Positions 49,361 to 62,903 of a DNA stretch of 64,000 nt are shown piece by piece. Below the pieces are notes generated by a model. The model did no database searches. It was not told the origin of the DNA and saw only the letters and a list, made by a program, of their open reading frames with translations. Origin of the DNA: Erpobdella octoculata (Eukaryota > Annelida > Clitellata > Hirudinida > Erpobdellidae); the NCBI GenBank assembly GCA_963978895.1, contig OZ022238.1:8036438-8100437 (forward strand), given 5' to 3'. The position numbers were made by a program, and so were the translations under genes. Positions within the stretch are counted from its first letter, which is position 1; every line of letters starts with the position of its first letter.

Positions 49361-49462
49361 GATGAAGAAGATGAAGACGACGATGATGATGACGATGATG
49401 ATGATGACGACGACTACGATGATGATGATGGTGATGATGATGATGGTGATGGTGATGGTGGC
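49200..49462 (+). repeat. (TG)n then (GAT/GAC)n microsatellites
   Basis: TG run at 49200-49245, then GATGATGACGACGAC with GAAGAT interruptions to about 49462. Asp-rich ORFs are artefacts. Confidence 0.95.
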
Positions 49463-49659
49463 GACTCAGACGGAAAAAACAGGACATGGCGAGAGGCGAG
49501 AGGCGACACGGAACGGTCCCAGTGAGAATTTTGATGGAGAGCTGTTAATTGGACTCGCGTATGCATTATTGTGTCACTTTTCTCTTTCAGTTGGTCTTCT
49601 GTCGTACGGAAGACAAAGATGTGACGTCATGAAAACTTCTTCACTGGGCTGGGAATGCA

Positions 49660-49948
49660 CTGTAATAATATCACATTCATTTGTGATCGTAATAATATCA
49701 CATTCATTTGTGATCGTAATAATATCACATTCATTTGTGATCGTAATAATATCACATTCATTTGTGATTGTAATAATATCACATTCATTTGTGATTGTAA
49801 TAATCTCACATTCATTTGTGGTTGTAATAATATCACATTCATTTGTGGTTGTAATAATATCACATTCATTTGTGGTTGTAATAATATCACATTCATTTGT
49901 GATTGTAATAATATCATATTCATTTGTGATTGAAATAATATCACATTC
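49660..49948 (+). repeat. 27-bp minisatellite with internal hairpin, about 11 copies
   Basis: Unit GTAATAATATCACATTCATT then TGTGATC. Each copy contains ATCACA-TTCATT-TGTGAT, a perfect 6-bp inverted repeat with a 6-base loop. In some copies (GTTTGTGGTT variant) the arm is imperfect. Confidence 0.95.
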
Positions 49949-50217
49949 ATTCGCTGCTGGTTTCAGCAATGTTAAATGTCAATGCGACTGCAAATCTAAA
50001 GTCGGTGTGTGGTGCATATTTGCATATATTTAAATACATTTAAATGCATTTTTGCCTCACTGGTCGTTTATAATGATATCAACAAGTGGCCAGCAAATGA
50101 GGCGTTGATGATGTCGTTAAAATAAAAAAGGGTGTTTCTCTTTTTTGTGGGCTTCTGAAGAATTATAAACACTTGAACATCACAGAAACTCTCATCTTCC
50201 TCATTTTCATCATCAGC

Positions 50218-50222
50218 ATCAT

Positions 50223-50285
<63 letters not shown>

Positions 50286-50292
50286 TATCATC
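50218..50292 (+). repeat. (CAT)n microsatellite
   Basis: A pure CAT/ATC run. Confidence 0.95.
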
Positions 50293-50532
50293 TCCATTTT
50301 CTTCTTCTCTTCCACCTCCTCATCTTCCAATTAGCGACAATTTAATACAAGTCAATTGGAATTGAAATTGCAGGGGATGTGATGCAAGACGTGGCAGCAT
50401 CTGTTTTGAGGTGCTTGTTTGTTCAATTACACGCACACGGTCCTCTGTGGTGTGCGTGTGTACGCTGCTGAAGTTTAGTGAATTGGAAACATAGGGATTG
50501 CTGGGTCTGCTTGTCGCTTTTTTCTATCGCAA

Positions 50533-50534
<2 letters not shown>

Positions 50535-50590
<56 letters not shown>

Positions 50591-50605
50591 CGATGGTGTT
50601 GGTAG

Positions 50606-50641
<36 letters not shown>

Positions 50642-50780
50642 CGATGACGACGATGATGATGATGATGATGGTGTTGGTAGTGATGATGATGAATGTGATT
50701 TCGATAATTGTGATGATGATGAATGTGATTTCGATAATTGTGATGATGATGATAGCGATGGTGACAATGATTGTGATGAT
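50535..50780 (+). repeat. (ATG)n microsatellite
   Basis: GATGATGAT with GGTGTTGGTA and GAATGTGATTTCGATAATTG duplicated interruptions. Confidence 0.95.
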
Positions 50781-51119
50781 TTTTGACGACATCGGTTATG
50801 ATGATGATTGTTAGGAAGATGACGATGTTTGCGATGACGTCGACGAACAACATTATTGTGCACATCTTACGATTTCCCAGAACAACGAAAGCATTTTCTT
50901 TTTTTTTCTTTTATTTCGCCCGAAAAGCCGTTAAATTTTTTTGATTGTTTTTCGTTTAGAAAAACAAAAAAATTATTTGCAAATACTAAAAAAAGCAAAA
51001 CAAAATTAAAAATTTTAATTGATATTTAAATCAAAAAATAATTAAAATTGAGAGTGTGACGTCATTGTTTGATTCGTATGTGAGATTTGTCATTGAAAAA
51101 CATCTGTAAATTCAATGCT

Positions 51120-51120
51120 G

Positions 51121-51179
<59 letters not shown>

Positions 51180-51205
51180 GTCAACATCATCATCACCTAC
51201 ACCAT
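51120..51205 (+). repeat. (CAT)n microsatellite
   Basis: A TCATCATCA run immediately left of the 219-bp MITE, which appears to have inserted into it. Confidence 0.95.
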
Positions 51206-51209
51206 CATC

Positions 51210-51428
51210 CAGGGACTTCACTTAAGGGAGACAGTTTCAGATGGGAGGAAAAAGTAAGTGAAAGTCTTTGAAATATTTGTTGAAAGAACCTACGATGTCC
51301 CAGCCCGGTCATCATCAGATTTTTTGGGAGGAAAATTGTAAACTTATGAGGATAAAATGTTTCGGAGCGTGTGGGCTCTATCAACATTTTGCACCCCCCC
51401 CCCTGGTTTTGCTGAAATGACGTCCCTG
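51210..51428. mobile_element. 219-bp hAT-like MITE inserted in a CAT microsatellite
   Basis: Left end CAGGGACTTCACTTAAG, right end GCTGAAATGACGTCCCTG (inverse of CAGGGACGTCATTTCAGC). Flanks CCATCATC (51202-51209) and CCTTCATC (51429-51436) match at seven of eight bases. Contains the family's poly-C/poly-G segment. Confidence 0.75.
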
Positions 51429-51649
51429 CCTTCATCGTCATCATCACCACCATCATCGTCATCATCACCACCACCAACATCATCACTATCATCACCGTCA
51501 TCAACGACAACGACAGCTTCTTGTTGACATATTTACGAACACGTGACTTTTCTTCCACCCCTCGTTCCTCTCCTGGCCCGTCAAAATCACTCACGGCGCG
51601 GTTTGACGTGGAAACAAATTGCATCATCCCCCAGGTGTCATGGTCCTTA

Positions 51650-51805
51650 TCATCATCATCATCATCATCATCATCATCGTCGTCGTCGTCGTCGTCGTCG
51701 TCATCGTCATCGTTATCGTTATCGTTATCGTCTTCGTCATCATCATCATCATCGTCGTCGTCATCATCATCATCACCATCATCATCATCGTTGTCGTCGT
51801 CATCG
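51650..51805 (+). repeat. (CAT/CGT)n microsatellite
   Basis: TCATCATCATCGTCGTCGTC with a CGTTATCGTTATCG interlude. Confidence 0.95.
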
Positions 51806-52444
51806 AACCTCCGCTGTCATCTAACGTCGTCATCATTGCATTATGCTAATGGGATGAAATGTCTTCTTGCACTCATGTTCAGGGCACGTGTACTCGTTGA
51901 GAAATGTGAAAATTTTCAATTTCAACGAAAAGAAGGAAAAAAACAATTTCGTTCGTTTTTTTCGGGGGCCTGCTTGCTGGAGAGTGCCATGTTTCAGGCA
52001 GTTGTCATCGATACACGCAGGCCTACCACCAGCCAGACATACAAGCAAGCATACAAGCACAGGGGCACGTATGATCACAGATACTTCGCAAATGCAGCCA
52101 GATACCGCGACCAATGCTCGCAAACATGGCCATATGTAGGTAGGTAGATGCAAGGAGCCACACAGGATTATGTAACAATTTTCAAATTTATACCGACACA
52201 CACGCATGCACACACACATGCAAACATACAAACAACCACACACACACATCTTACTCACAACCGTATGAAATTTGCTTATAAGCCAGAGAAACATGTCCTC
52301 GTCACACAATTCTCAATCAACACTCACCGCGAGGTGGAAACATTGGAAAGAAGACCACGTGATCTGTTTTCTCCTCATTTCCATGCAAATGTGTCCCTCT
52401 TAAGTTCCAAATGTTCAAATTGCCACCCCACCACCACGGCCACC

Positions 52445-52755
52445 ATCGCATCCACAACAACTACTACTACTACCACCACCATAGCAACAACCATCCACCA
52501 TTGCTACTGCTACTACCATTATCGCATCCACCATTACTACTATTATATCCACCACTATTACTACCACCACTACTACTACCACTACTACCACCTCTACTAC
52601 CACTACCACCACCACTACCACGACTACTACTACCACCACTACTACCACCACCACTACTACCACTACTACTACCACCACCACCACTACTACCACTACTACT
52701 ACTACTACCACTACCACTACTACTAATACCACCAATACTACTACCACCACCAATA
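52445..52755 (+). repeat. (CTACCA)n / (ACT)n microsatellite
   Basis: ACTACTACCACCAC-type trinucleotides over about 300 bases. Val- and Leu/Pro-rich ORFs are artefacts. Confidence 0.95.
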
Positions 52756-52759
52756 TTGC

Positions 52760-53675
52760 TGCTGCCTCATCGAAGCTAATTTTAAAACTCCGTCCGGCCC
52801 TTACGCGTACTCCAAGTAATTTCTCTCAGCACGCGGACGCATGCAATGGTGAAATTTTTTTCTCTTTTTCTTCGGAGTACTTTCGTTAATAAACCCTCCG
52901 CAGTACCTGGTTGTCTTAATACTCTTAATACGTATAGTACGTCGTTATTAAGTACACCGTTAGCTCTGCTTAACGAGTATTTCTATTCTACGGGTATTTG
53001 TACGGGTACTAAAAATTCGATGTTCCGATTTTGTTAAACTCTCCACGTAGGACAAGTGGAGGAGTTTCCATGGTGAAAGAAAGAAGGAGCAATCGCATTG
53101 TTATTATGTTCATGTTCTTCTTCTGTTCGCTCGCTGAATAGAAGCACTGAACTGGAGCGCGCCTTCTTTGTATGGAAGTGGAAAGGCAACTGTTCTGCAG
53201 TTGTTAAACTCCACTTAAAGGGGGTGTTAATAGTTTTTTTTTGTTAGTTGCCTCGCCTTCGTTGAGATGGGCAGTTGAATGATGAGGAACGCTTGTGGCT
53301 GTGGGGGGTGGTGGTGGGGGGTGGTGGTTGCGTTTTATGGTCGCCATAAAACTATAAAGTGGAAGTTGAATCTGTGAGAGAAATAACATATGCATGGACG
53401 AATATCTGGCTGGATGGATGGATGAATTGATGGATGGACCGATTGATAGCGGGATTGATGATGTACACGAATATAACTTTTCAAACCGTCTTCGCCTTTT
53501 CTTGTACGCAAGATGCTTTCACTCCATCAAAATCAAATGTCTTCATGGCGACTTCATATATAAAAACCTCATTCTAAATCTGCAGCTCTCAAACTCAAGC
53601 CTTCCTGCTTATTTCTGCACCATCGCCTCTGCTTGACTGCCGCCATTGCAATTGCATTGCAGGCGATAGTGGAAT
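52760..53675. other. intergenic, no gene recognised
   Basis: Mixed composition. Short ORFs at 52846-53037, 53204-53395 and 53394-53636 lack domains. A G-rich GGGGGGTGGTGGTGGGGGGT stretch lies near 53305. Nothing supportable as a gene. Confidence 0.45.
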
Positions 53676-53679
53676 GGTG

Positions 53680-53681
53680 CC

Positions 53682-53713
<32 letters not shown>

Positions 53714-53830
53714 CGACGACGACGACGATGACGATGAAGATGACGACGATGACGATGACGATGACAATGACGCTCACGATGACGATGAAGATGATGACGA
53801 TGACAGTGACGATTATGATGATGAATACGG
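53680..53830 (+). repeat. (GAT/GAC)n microsatellite
   Basis: GATGATGATGACGACGACGA continuing as GACGATGACGATGAAGATG. Confidence 0.94.
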
Positions 53831-54359
53831 TTATTGGGATGGTGTCATTTGATGTTTATTGTAGTGTTGTGTTAAAGTACTGATGATGATGGTGACAATG
53901 ATGATGATGATTATGATGGCAGTGTGTTGGTGACGATGATAATGATTATGGTTAATGGGATGATGTTAGTCACTTATTTGACATTGGAAGCAGAGAATGC
54001 GCTGACTCTGGCTCGATCACATGGATGACGATAACGATGCTGACAAAAACGTCTACAAACCGAACTGACAACACGAAACAAATCTGACTAACCCTTCGTA
54101 CATCAGCAACAGAGTGAAAGCAAATATTTGTCGAGCAAGAAATAATTCAAATCTGAATGACTGAATGATGACATTCGGGACATGGAAAATTTGATTTATT
54201 CGCTCAATACAACCTGCTTTTGTGGCGCTACAAAATGTTTCTGATGAATATTCTGTTGAAAGATGTATGCTTTATAGTTGAGAGATGTAGGTCCGTGGAG
54301 TAGATGTCAATTAACATATTAGTGCCCGAGAACGGATGGGTAGATAAATGATTGGATAC

Positions 54360-54640
54360 AGGATAGATGGATGAGCAGGTTGATGAGTAGATAGGTGGAT
54401 GGACGGACGGCTGGAAGGATGTATTTAAGATGGATGGACGGATTAAAGATGGATGGACGGATTAAAGATGGATGGACGGATTAAAGATGGATGGACGGAT
54501 TAAAGATGGATGGACGGATTAAAGATGGATGGACGGATTAAAGATGGATGGACTTATGGATGTATGCATGGAATGGATGGATCGACAGGTCTAGGGATGA
54601 CTGGACGGACGGACGAGTGAATAAATGGAAGGATGGATAG
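54360..54640 (+). repeat. GGAT-rich region with 19-bp minisatellite
   Basis: Between about 54430 and 54550, six copies of GATGGATGGACGGATTAAA. The flanks are looser GGATGGATAGATGG sequence. Confidence 0.93.
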
Positions 54641-55106
54641 CTGGAGGGATGGTTCTGGGGATGGATGGAAGTGAAAAAAGATATTAAAAAGTATTAAAAA
54701 CCAAACGTTTGTTCCGCTGGGGAACTCTGTGGCAGTATAAGCAGAAGGAGAAAGAGAAAGAAAGATGGAGAGAGAGAGAAAGAAAGAGAGAGATCCGTTT
54801 TAGCACACATATGCACGATTGTCGCCTTGCTGGCTTCGTCTGGATTAACTTCTGGCTCATTAAAAAGTTATAAATTTTTTGAAGTTGACTACTAAAAGTG
54901 AGAATGTGAATTTCAGTTTCTGGAAGAAATAATTTGAAGAAAAAAATTACTCCATCAATCCAAAATGGCTGCTTAGTAGTGCTTAGAAACTTCAACTGCT
55001 GATGGCAAGGAGTCTTGTTTTCTCTGTCATTCTTAATTTCATATTAGGTCATCAAGTGCAACATCACTAAGTTGTTGATGCCTTGAAGATGAATGATATT
55101 TATTAT

Positions 55107-56414
55107 TATTTATATTTATATTTATATTTATATTTATATTTATATTTATATTTATATTTATATTTATATTTATATTTATATTTATATTTATATTTATATT
55201 TATATTTATATTTATATTTATATTTATATTTATATTTATATTTATATTTATATTTATATTTATATTTATATTTATATTTATATTTATATTTATATTTATA
55301 TTTATATTTATATTTATATTTATATTTAATTTATATTTATATTTATATTTATATTTATATTTATATTTATATTTATATTTATATTTATATTTATATTTAT
55401 ATTTATATTTATATTTATATTTATATTTATATTTATATTTATATTTATATTTATATTTATATTTATATTTATATTTATATTTATATTTATATTTATATTT
55501 ATATTTATATTTATATTTATATTTATATTTATATTTATATTTATATTTATATTTATATTTATATTTATATTTATATTTATATTTATATTTATATTTATAT
55601 TTATATTTATATTTATATTTATATTTATATTTATATTTATATTTATATTTATATTTATATTTATATTTATATTTATATTTATATTTATATTTATATTTAT
55701 ATTTATATTTATATTTATATTTATATTTATATTTATATTTATATTTATATTTATATTTATATTTATATTTATATTTATATTTATATTTATATTTATATTT
55801 ATATTTATATTTATATTTATATTTATATTTATATTTATATTTATATTTATATTTATATTTATATTTATATTTATATTTATATTTATATTTATATTTATAT
55901 TTATATTTATATTTATATTTATATTTATATTTATATTTATATTTATATTTATATTTATATTTATATTTATATTTATATTTATATTTATATTTATATTTAT
56001 ATTTATATTTATATTTATATTTATATTTATATTTATATTTATATTTATATTTATATTTATATTTATATTTATATTTATATTTATATTTATATTTATATTT
56101 ATATTTATATTTATATTTATATTTATATTTATATTTATATTTATATTTATATTTATATTTATATTTATATTTATATTTATATTTATATTTATATTTATAT
56201 TTATATTTATATTTATATTTATATTTATATTTATATTTATATTTATATTTGTGTTTATATTTGTGTTTATATTTGTGTTTATATTTGTGTTTATATTTGT
56301 GTTTATATTTGCGTTTGCGTTTGCGTTTGCGTTTGCGTTTGCGTTTGCGTTTGCGTTTGCGTTTGCGTTTGCGTTTGCGTTTGCGCCTGGGCCTGCGCCT
56401 GCGCCTGTGTTTGT
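55107..56414 (+). repeat. 1.3-kb hexanucleotide array, (TATTTA)n grading into (GCGTTT)n
   Basis: About 190 copies of TATTTA (55107-56250), essentially perfect apart from one phase shift at about 55327. Five GTGTTTATATTT units follow, then about 12 GCGTTT units (56311-56384) and GCGCCT/GGGCCT units. The 445-codon ORF across it is an artefact. Confidence 0.97.
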
Positions 56415-57003
56415 TTTTAAATCCCTTATATTAACTTCACCGCCTGTCTTGCTTACTTGCTTGCTTACTTGCTTGTTTGCAAACCTTGAAAGTGAAAATT
56501 AAATAACTTCCTGTCATCCAATCGAGCTGAAATTTGAAATATAGACTCACGCCTCATGCCAATGCATTCTATTGAAGTTGGAAAAGTTTTAGAACAACAA
56601 ATAATAATTGTCAATGTTTTCAAACAAAACAAATCAGATACAATTAAACAAATATTAACATATATACATTCAAAAAAATGTCATTTTAAAAGAAATATTT
56701 TTTAATAAATGAAAAGCCGACAAATTGAGAAATATAAGGGATTTGTTAAAAATCTGGTTTTTACGGCTTATGTTTGTTTTTGTTCGTGTTTGCTTGTGTG
56801 TGTGTGTTTGTATTATTGTGTGTGTTTGTATTATTGTGTGTGTTTGTATTATTGTGTGTGTTTGTATTATTTATTATGTTTTGTTGCCGTTTCGATTGGT
56901 TTTTTATTCATTGAGGTTATTTATTTATTGATGATGATGAAAATTCAATCAAATATGTGTAGATAGGTATGAGTATGAGTGTGTGTGTGGTTTTGTGTGT
57001 GTA

Positions 57004-57004
<1 letters not shown>

Positions 57005-57076
<72 letters not shown>
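57005..57076 (+). repeat. (GA)n microsatellite
   Basis: GAGAGA run of about 70 bases. Confidence 0.97.
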
Positions 57077-57079
<3 letters not shown>

Positions 57080-57309
57080 TGAGAAACAAGGATTTGACGG
57101 GGGCAAGACCTGGGCTTATTTCTCTGATAATTTTCTGTCTCGTTCGACAATCCCATTTGATTCCACAGCCTCAATAACAGAACGGATGCAATTTTTTCAC
57201 ATCACTCACAAACAGCACCAACAGTTTGCTGCGAAAGAAGGAATTGATTCAAGACCCACATGTTAATTCATAATATATATACATACATACACACGCACAT
57301 ACATACACA

Positions 57310-57488
57310 CGCACTCAGGAGTATATACAGACATACTCAAGCATATACAGACATACTCAGGCATATACAGACATACTCAAGCATATACAGACATACTCAA
57401 GCATATAAAGATATACTCAAGCATATACAGACATACTCAAGCATATAGAGACATACTCAAGCATATACAGACATACTCAGGCATAATA
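57310..57488 (+). repeat. 20-bp minisatellite (CAAGCATATACAGACATACT)
   Basis: Eight to nine nearly identical copies with CAGG/CAAG alternation. Confidence 0.95.
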
Positions 57489-57671
57489 AATATAAACATA
57501 CAATCAAGCGCGTTTTCTTTAATTCTTTTCAAGCCGTTGGTGCAGCTGAAAATTTTCAATTAAAAATGTTTATTATTAGAAGTGCCGTAAATTCTCGAGT
57601 TTTTGTTCTTGTATAAATAAATAAATAAATAACTGAGCCCTTTAAACGAAAAACTCGGATTGAAACTGATT

Positions 57672-57870
57672 CACACAAATATGTACACAAATGCACAAAT
57701 ATGTACACAAAGGCACAAATATGTACACAAATGCACAAATATGTACACAAATGCACAAATATGTACAAAAATGCACAAATATGTACACAAATGAACAAAC
57801 TTGTACACAATGTTTAAATATTTTCACAAATGCACAAATATGTAAATATGTTCACAAATATGTACACAAA
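57672..57870 (+). repeat. 20-bp minisatellite (ACAAATATGTACACAAATGC)
   Basis: About nine copies, the last ones degenerate. Confidence 0.94.
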
Positions 57871-58199
57871 TGCACACGTTAGCATAATTATAAAGAAATA
57901 CGCATAAATATTTATACTTAGACGCTCCTACATACAGACAGACAGAGAGGCAGGCATACAAATGCACACGTCATATAAGTTACAATTTGCTAATGTGAGC
58001 GAAACGAAGAATGTAGTCTAGTGGCAGAGTGAATTGTGCATTAAAAAAGATGGAATGCACTTCGGTTGAGTGCATATATGAACGACTAAACGAACGAACT
58101 AATGAGCAAACAAACGAACAAACAGAAAACGAACGAACGAATGAACAAAAAACGAACGAACGAACTAATTGATCTAGATCCACCTTACGCCGCGGACGA

Positions 58200-59095
58200 T
58201 ATTGAAGCACTTGTCTTTGTTCGAGGCAAATTGTAATTTATGTCTGAAATGTTTTCCTGCCATTTGCATTTCTATTTCTGTTATGACAGGCCGTCAGCTT
58301 GTGTTGATGTGGTCGTGTGCAAATTGGAAATATTTCACTCTGCATTAGCTAATTGGTTTTGTTGCGCAGAGGAAACGTCGGGGTGATTGCAGGGATGTCC
58401 TTATTAATAGATATTTCCATTTTCGTTCAACCACGCTTAAATACCTCACATCTATTCAGGGGCGCAAAGGTGGAGAAAGGAGGGGTGCATCTTCTATCCG
58501 CACGCCCGTCAACGAGCCCATGCTTTCACCCCCCCCCCCCAATGCACACCGTTTGGTTTCATATCCACCCATTTCTCCATCTCCACTCATTTTAAGCCCA
58601 AGCTGTAACTCAAAAAGCAAAAAGCTGTGTTGCTAGTCGTTGTGTAGTTGGTTGGTAAATGACCTCAAAATGACTCATTGCTATTCTAATATCAACATTG
58701 TTTTTAGAGACAATTCGCAACGGCCAGCGTGTTTTTTTGTAAGAAATAAATCTCATCTGCATTATAATAAACGAATCGTGAACACCTGAAAGAGCGTGAC
58801 AGATGCGTTTCCATGGAGATGTATACGTTTCCATGGAGATGTACACGTTGCTATGGAGAGAGGCACATCGACCGGAAGTAAGGGCGTTATTAAGATGTTT
58901 CATTCTTCCTGTCACGTTGGACGAGAGAGCATCCCTCATCAGCATTCCTATAAAAAAATCTTTTTTTTTTCACCCACCGTCAGTCATTTTTATCTTTTGT
59001 TGGGGGGGGCGTGGGCTGAAATGCTCATTTTTCTGAAATCTCTGTGGAGACCAGGCTGGATCATGGGGTGAATCTAGAAAGGATTAAAAGAATAA
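58200..59095. other. intergenic, non-repetitive, no gene recognised
   Basis: Includes an open but unrecognised ORF (58353-58595), three GTTTCCATGGAGATGTAxACG units at about 58807-58855, and an unusually non-repetitive patch at 58200-58360. No domain seen. Confidence 0.4.
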
Positions 59096-59149
59096 ATCAA
59101 TAATAATAATAATAGTTATTATTATTATTATTATAATACTAGTTATAAT

Positions 59150-59320
59150 TATGATGCTGGTGATGATAATGCTAATGAGGATAGTGACGACGACGATGAG
59201 GATAATAATGGGGATGGTGATGATAATGAAAATTGGGATGGTGATGATTATGATAATGGGATGGTGATGATGACGATGAGGATAATAATGGGGATGGTGA
59301 TGATAATGATAAGAAAACAT
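59150..59320 (+). repeat. GATGATAAT-rich microsatellite region
   Basis: Imperfect GATGATAATG repeats with a duplicated GAGGATAATAATGGGGATGG block (about 59199 and 59278). Confidence 0.85.
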
Positions 59321-59837
59321 GAAATTAATAATGATATAATAATGCAATGGGATGTGACCTAATGCGGTGTGGTGCTGATAATGATAGAAAATAAAAGTAC
59401 GAATAAAAAAAGTTGAAACAGAAGTTGATGTAAACTCTGGAATGTAACTTTTTCTAGAAAGAAGTAATTCCTTTGTACAGGCTGATGATGGTGATAAGAA
59501 GGACGAATGTATCCGCTTCATCATCTTTTTTATTCTTTGTCTCGAGGAATTTTTTAAGTTTAAAAGAATTATTATTATTTATTATTTATCATTGTTTAAT
59601 TGTTTTTTTTTCTTTAAATAATCGTTTTTAATTTGAATAATTCGTAATCTCCATCGACTTCCGGGATGAATTTCGTCAAGAATTATTTTTTAAATTAAAA
59701 TATAAATTAGTTTAATATAAACAAGAATTCGTCATCTAAATTACCCTTCTGAATACAACGTTTTTTTTCTGCAATTAATATAAATATTTAACATATTAAA
59801 AAATAACTATAAGTAGGATATTGTGAGGTTGACTTCT

Positions 59838-59904
59838 ATTACTGCTGCTACTACTACCGCTACTGCTACTACTGCTACTGCTACTGCTACTGCTACTGCT
59901 ACTG

Positions 59905-59956
<52 letters not shown>

Positions 59957-60002
59957 CACTACTACTACTACTACTACTACTATTACTACTACTACTACTA
60001 CG
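59838..60002 (+). repeat. (CTA/CTG)n microsatellite
   Basis: ACTGCTACTGCTACT grading into pure ACTACTACT. Thr- or Ser-only ORFs are artefacts. Confidence 0.95.
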
Positions 60003-61206
60003 ACCATCGCAACCAAAATCACCCCCCAAAAACATAAGAAAAAAATAATAATTATTAAAATTATAACAATTATATTTATTATTACTTTTAAACAATAACA
60101 GTCATTTTTATTAAATCGTAGCATGCTGTTCGCTTTTATTTAAGAAAAAATTGTTTGCAGACTTGGGAAAGTAAGTTTGCCTATGATATTTGATAAGCGG
60201 TTGGTTCTGTGTGTGCTGAGTTCGCTTGGGAGGAGGAGAACACGATATTTGCCGGCACCTGTTCTATTCTCTAATATAATAGAACACCTGTTCCGTTCTC
60301 TAATAGAATAGAACGTGTATGCTTTTTGTTAGATCACAAGTAGAACAATGAACTAAGCTGGGTTGGGTTAAGTTATGATTTTTTTTTATTCTTCTAGAAC
60401 TGTTAAAAAACGGGGAGAGAGAGATGGAGGGAGAGAGAGAGGGAGAGAGAGAGGGAGCGCGCTTACGAACAAAGAGTGAAATTTTTTTTTATTTTCATGA
60501 TTTCTGCGAGCCATCGCATTTTTTTTTGGAGATATTCAATCTCACTTCAGTCCACGCTTTGCTTACGCTAAAAGTCAAATTTATCTGGAACGCAATGGTG
60601 TTGTATTTCACGATTCTGAGCATGTTTCATTTCTCGGTATGATGATGATGATGATGATGATGAAGATAATGAGAAATGTAGGTCAGATCGGATAGTCGTA
60701 AAAGTTCGTCTGTTGACCTCAAGTGCTGAACTCTGTGTTTGATTTTAAGTTGTAATAAAAACTGCGGACTCGATGGGTTCAGGAGGAAGGGGGGCAGGCA
60801 GCGGTGGAACTTGAAACTCTTCGGCCACGTTCAATAAATACTGCGCTGCTGGTACGCGGGGGAGAGGGGGTGCAGTGCCTGATATCAAGTATCACGTGTG
60901 CCGTGTATTGCATTGTTTTTATACGTGTGCGTGAGTGTGTGTGTGTGTCGGTGTGAAAGTGTGTTGGTGTTTGTAAGAGTTTCTTGAACCAGTCCACGTG
61001 AGAAATGAGATACTAAGAGCATTACTGCACTACTTAACAAAACCAGCAAAAACATGCTTGAAAAAAGATTTAAGTATCTTCACTTTTTGCACTTTTTGCA
61101 CTTTCTGCACTTTTTGGTGGTTAAGCAGTGGGCGAGGTAGTCAGTCAGTCAATAAGTATGGCAAGATGATGAAAACAGCATGGTTTCAATGGAATTATTT
61201 GGTGGT

Positions 61207-61208
61207 GT

Positions 61209-61268
<60 letters not shown>

Positions 61269-61343
61269 CGACGATGATGATGGTGGTGGTGGTGGTGGTG
61301 ATGATGATGATGATGACGATGATGGTGGTGGTGGTGGTGGTGG

Positions 61344-61428
<85 letters not shown>

Positions 61429-61432
61429 ACTG
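61207..61432 (+). repeat. (GAT)n-(GGT)n microsatellite
   Basis: Alternating blocks of GATGAT and GGTGGT with a final pure (GAT)n. Confidence 0.96.
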
Positions 61433-61814
61433 ACGACGGTTAACATGATGAGGACGACAGACGCCTTAAAGTGACTGTTCAGTAGTTAATTGAAGTTAAT
61501 TCTTGAAAGGGCATCTGTTGCAGTTAGTTAACTTGATAGAATAATTAAACCCTCCAATTATAGTAAAGCCAATTATAATGCCGTTCGAGAGAGAGAGGGA
61601 GGGAGGGAGAGGGAGAGAGAGAGAGAGAGAGAGAGAGTTAGTTAGTCTGATGTTTGATATCAAACTCTTGTAATAACTGTTTCGACATCCTCGTATAAAT
61701 TTCTTTCTTTTTTTAATGTGAAATTCTTATGAAAGATAGATAATCGTTAGTGAATATTTAATAATTATTAATTATCAATGTTAAGTGAAGTCAGCAAACA
61801 TTTTTTGTCTCCTA

Positions 61815-61933
<119 letters not shown>

Positions 61934-62245
61934 TGGGGAGTTGGAATGAGTTGGAAGAACGATTCAGTGTTCCATAGGAAACGTTTGGAGAAAAAAAGTT
62001 TAACAAAGAGAAATTAATTTGGTAATCGAATCAAAAATTAATCCTCGAAATTGCAATTTCTGAGCAGACGATATTTTGTTGGAGACGCCCCCTCCTTCAC
62101 CTCCCGTTATATCGCCACCCCACCCCCCCTAACTAACATTTGATGGATTATGAAACAGAATTTCTGTGACGATCGTTTTTGATTAAAATTAATTTGATTA
62201 TCTGGAGACACGACTGTGTGATGTATCAACACGAGAACAATTATT

Positions 62246-62249
<4 letters not shown>

Positions 62250-62293
<44 letters not shown>

Positions 62294-62345
62294 TTTTATT
62301 TCTCTCTCTCTCTCTCTTTCTTTCTCTCTCTTTCTCTCTCTCCTT
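62250..62345 (+). repeat. (CT)n / (TTTCTC)n pyrimidine tract
   Basis: CTCTCT runs broken by CCTTTTTATTT and TTTCTTTC. Confidence 0.95.
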
Positions 62346-62903
62346 TTTGTTTCTCTCTATGTTTCTTGTTCTCCTTCAGTCAGGCTGTTTGTTTGTTAGT
62401 GTGTATATCATCACTCAGTCACCTGAAGCTTAGAAACGATTCATTCAACACTAACGACAATGCAGTCATTATTTTTATTTATATCAACTTTCTCAACTTC
62501 AATCAAGTCTCAGGTGCTTATTTCACTCTTTCGCTCACTTAATTCCTCCTCCTTCTTCTCTTCCTACCATCTTTTCTTCTCGAAATCTATCACTTTAAAG
62601 AAACGTTTTTTTCTTCTTCTTCGCGACTAAATTAAATTAAACTCGCTCAAATGACGAATTGTACGAGGAAGCTTACAAAAACTTGCAATCAGGCCGTTTG
62701 AACGTGTCTGGTCGGGTCGAGTGGAGCGACCGACAAAGCACGACGTACCGATGCAAGTGCGCTCTTGATCCATGCGAGTGCAGCCCCCCCAACCGATACG
62801 GTCTTGTGTTTTGCTGATTCGATGGATTATTTCGTCCTTCCGAATGGAAATGAAGTATTTATTTTTAAAAATATTAAAATTTCGATTATGTTAATTTATG
62901 CAG

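Noticed and set aside
49660..49948. CRISPR-like array with palindromic repeats
   Set aside because: Contiguous 27-bp tandem units without spacers; a minisatellite.
49284..50033. 249-codon ORF beginning with poly-Met/Thr
   Set aside because: Joins a GAT microsatellite to the 27-bp minisatellite; no domain.
55083..56420. 445-codon plus-strand ORF
   Set aside because: It is only the translation of the TATTTA/GCGTTT hexamer array; no domain, and composition is set by the repeat.
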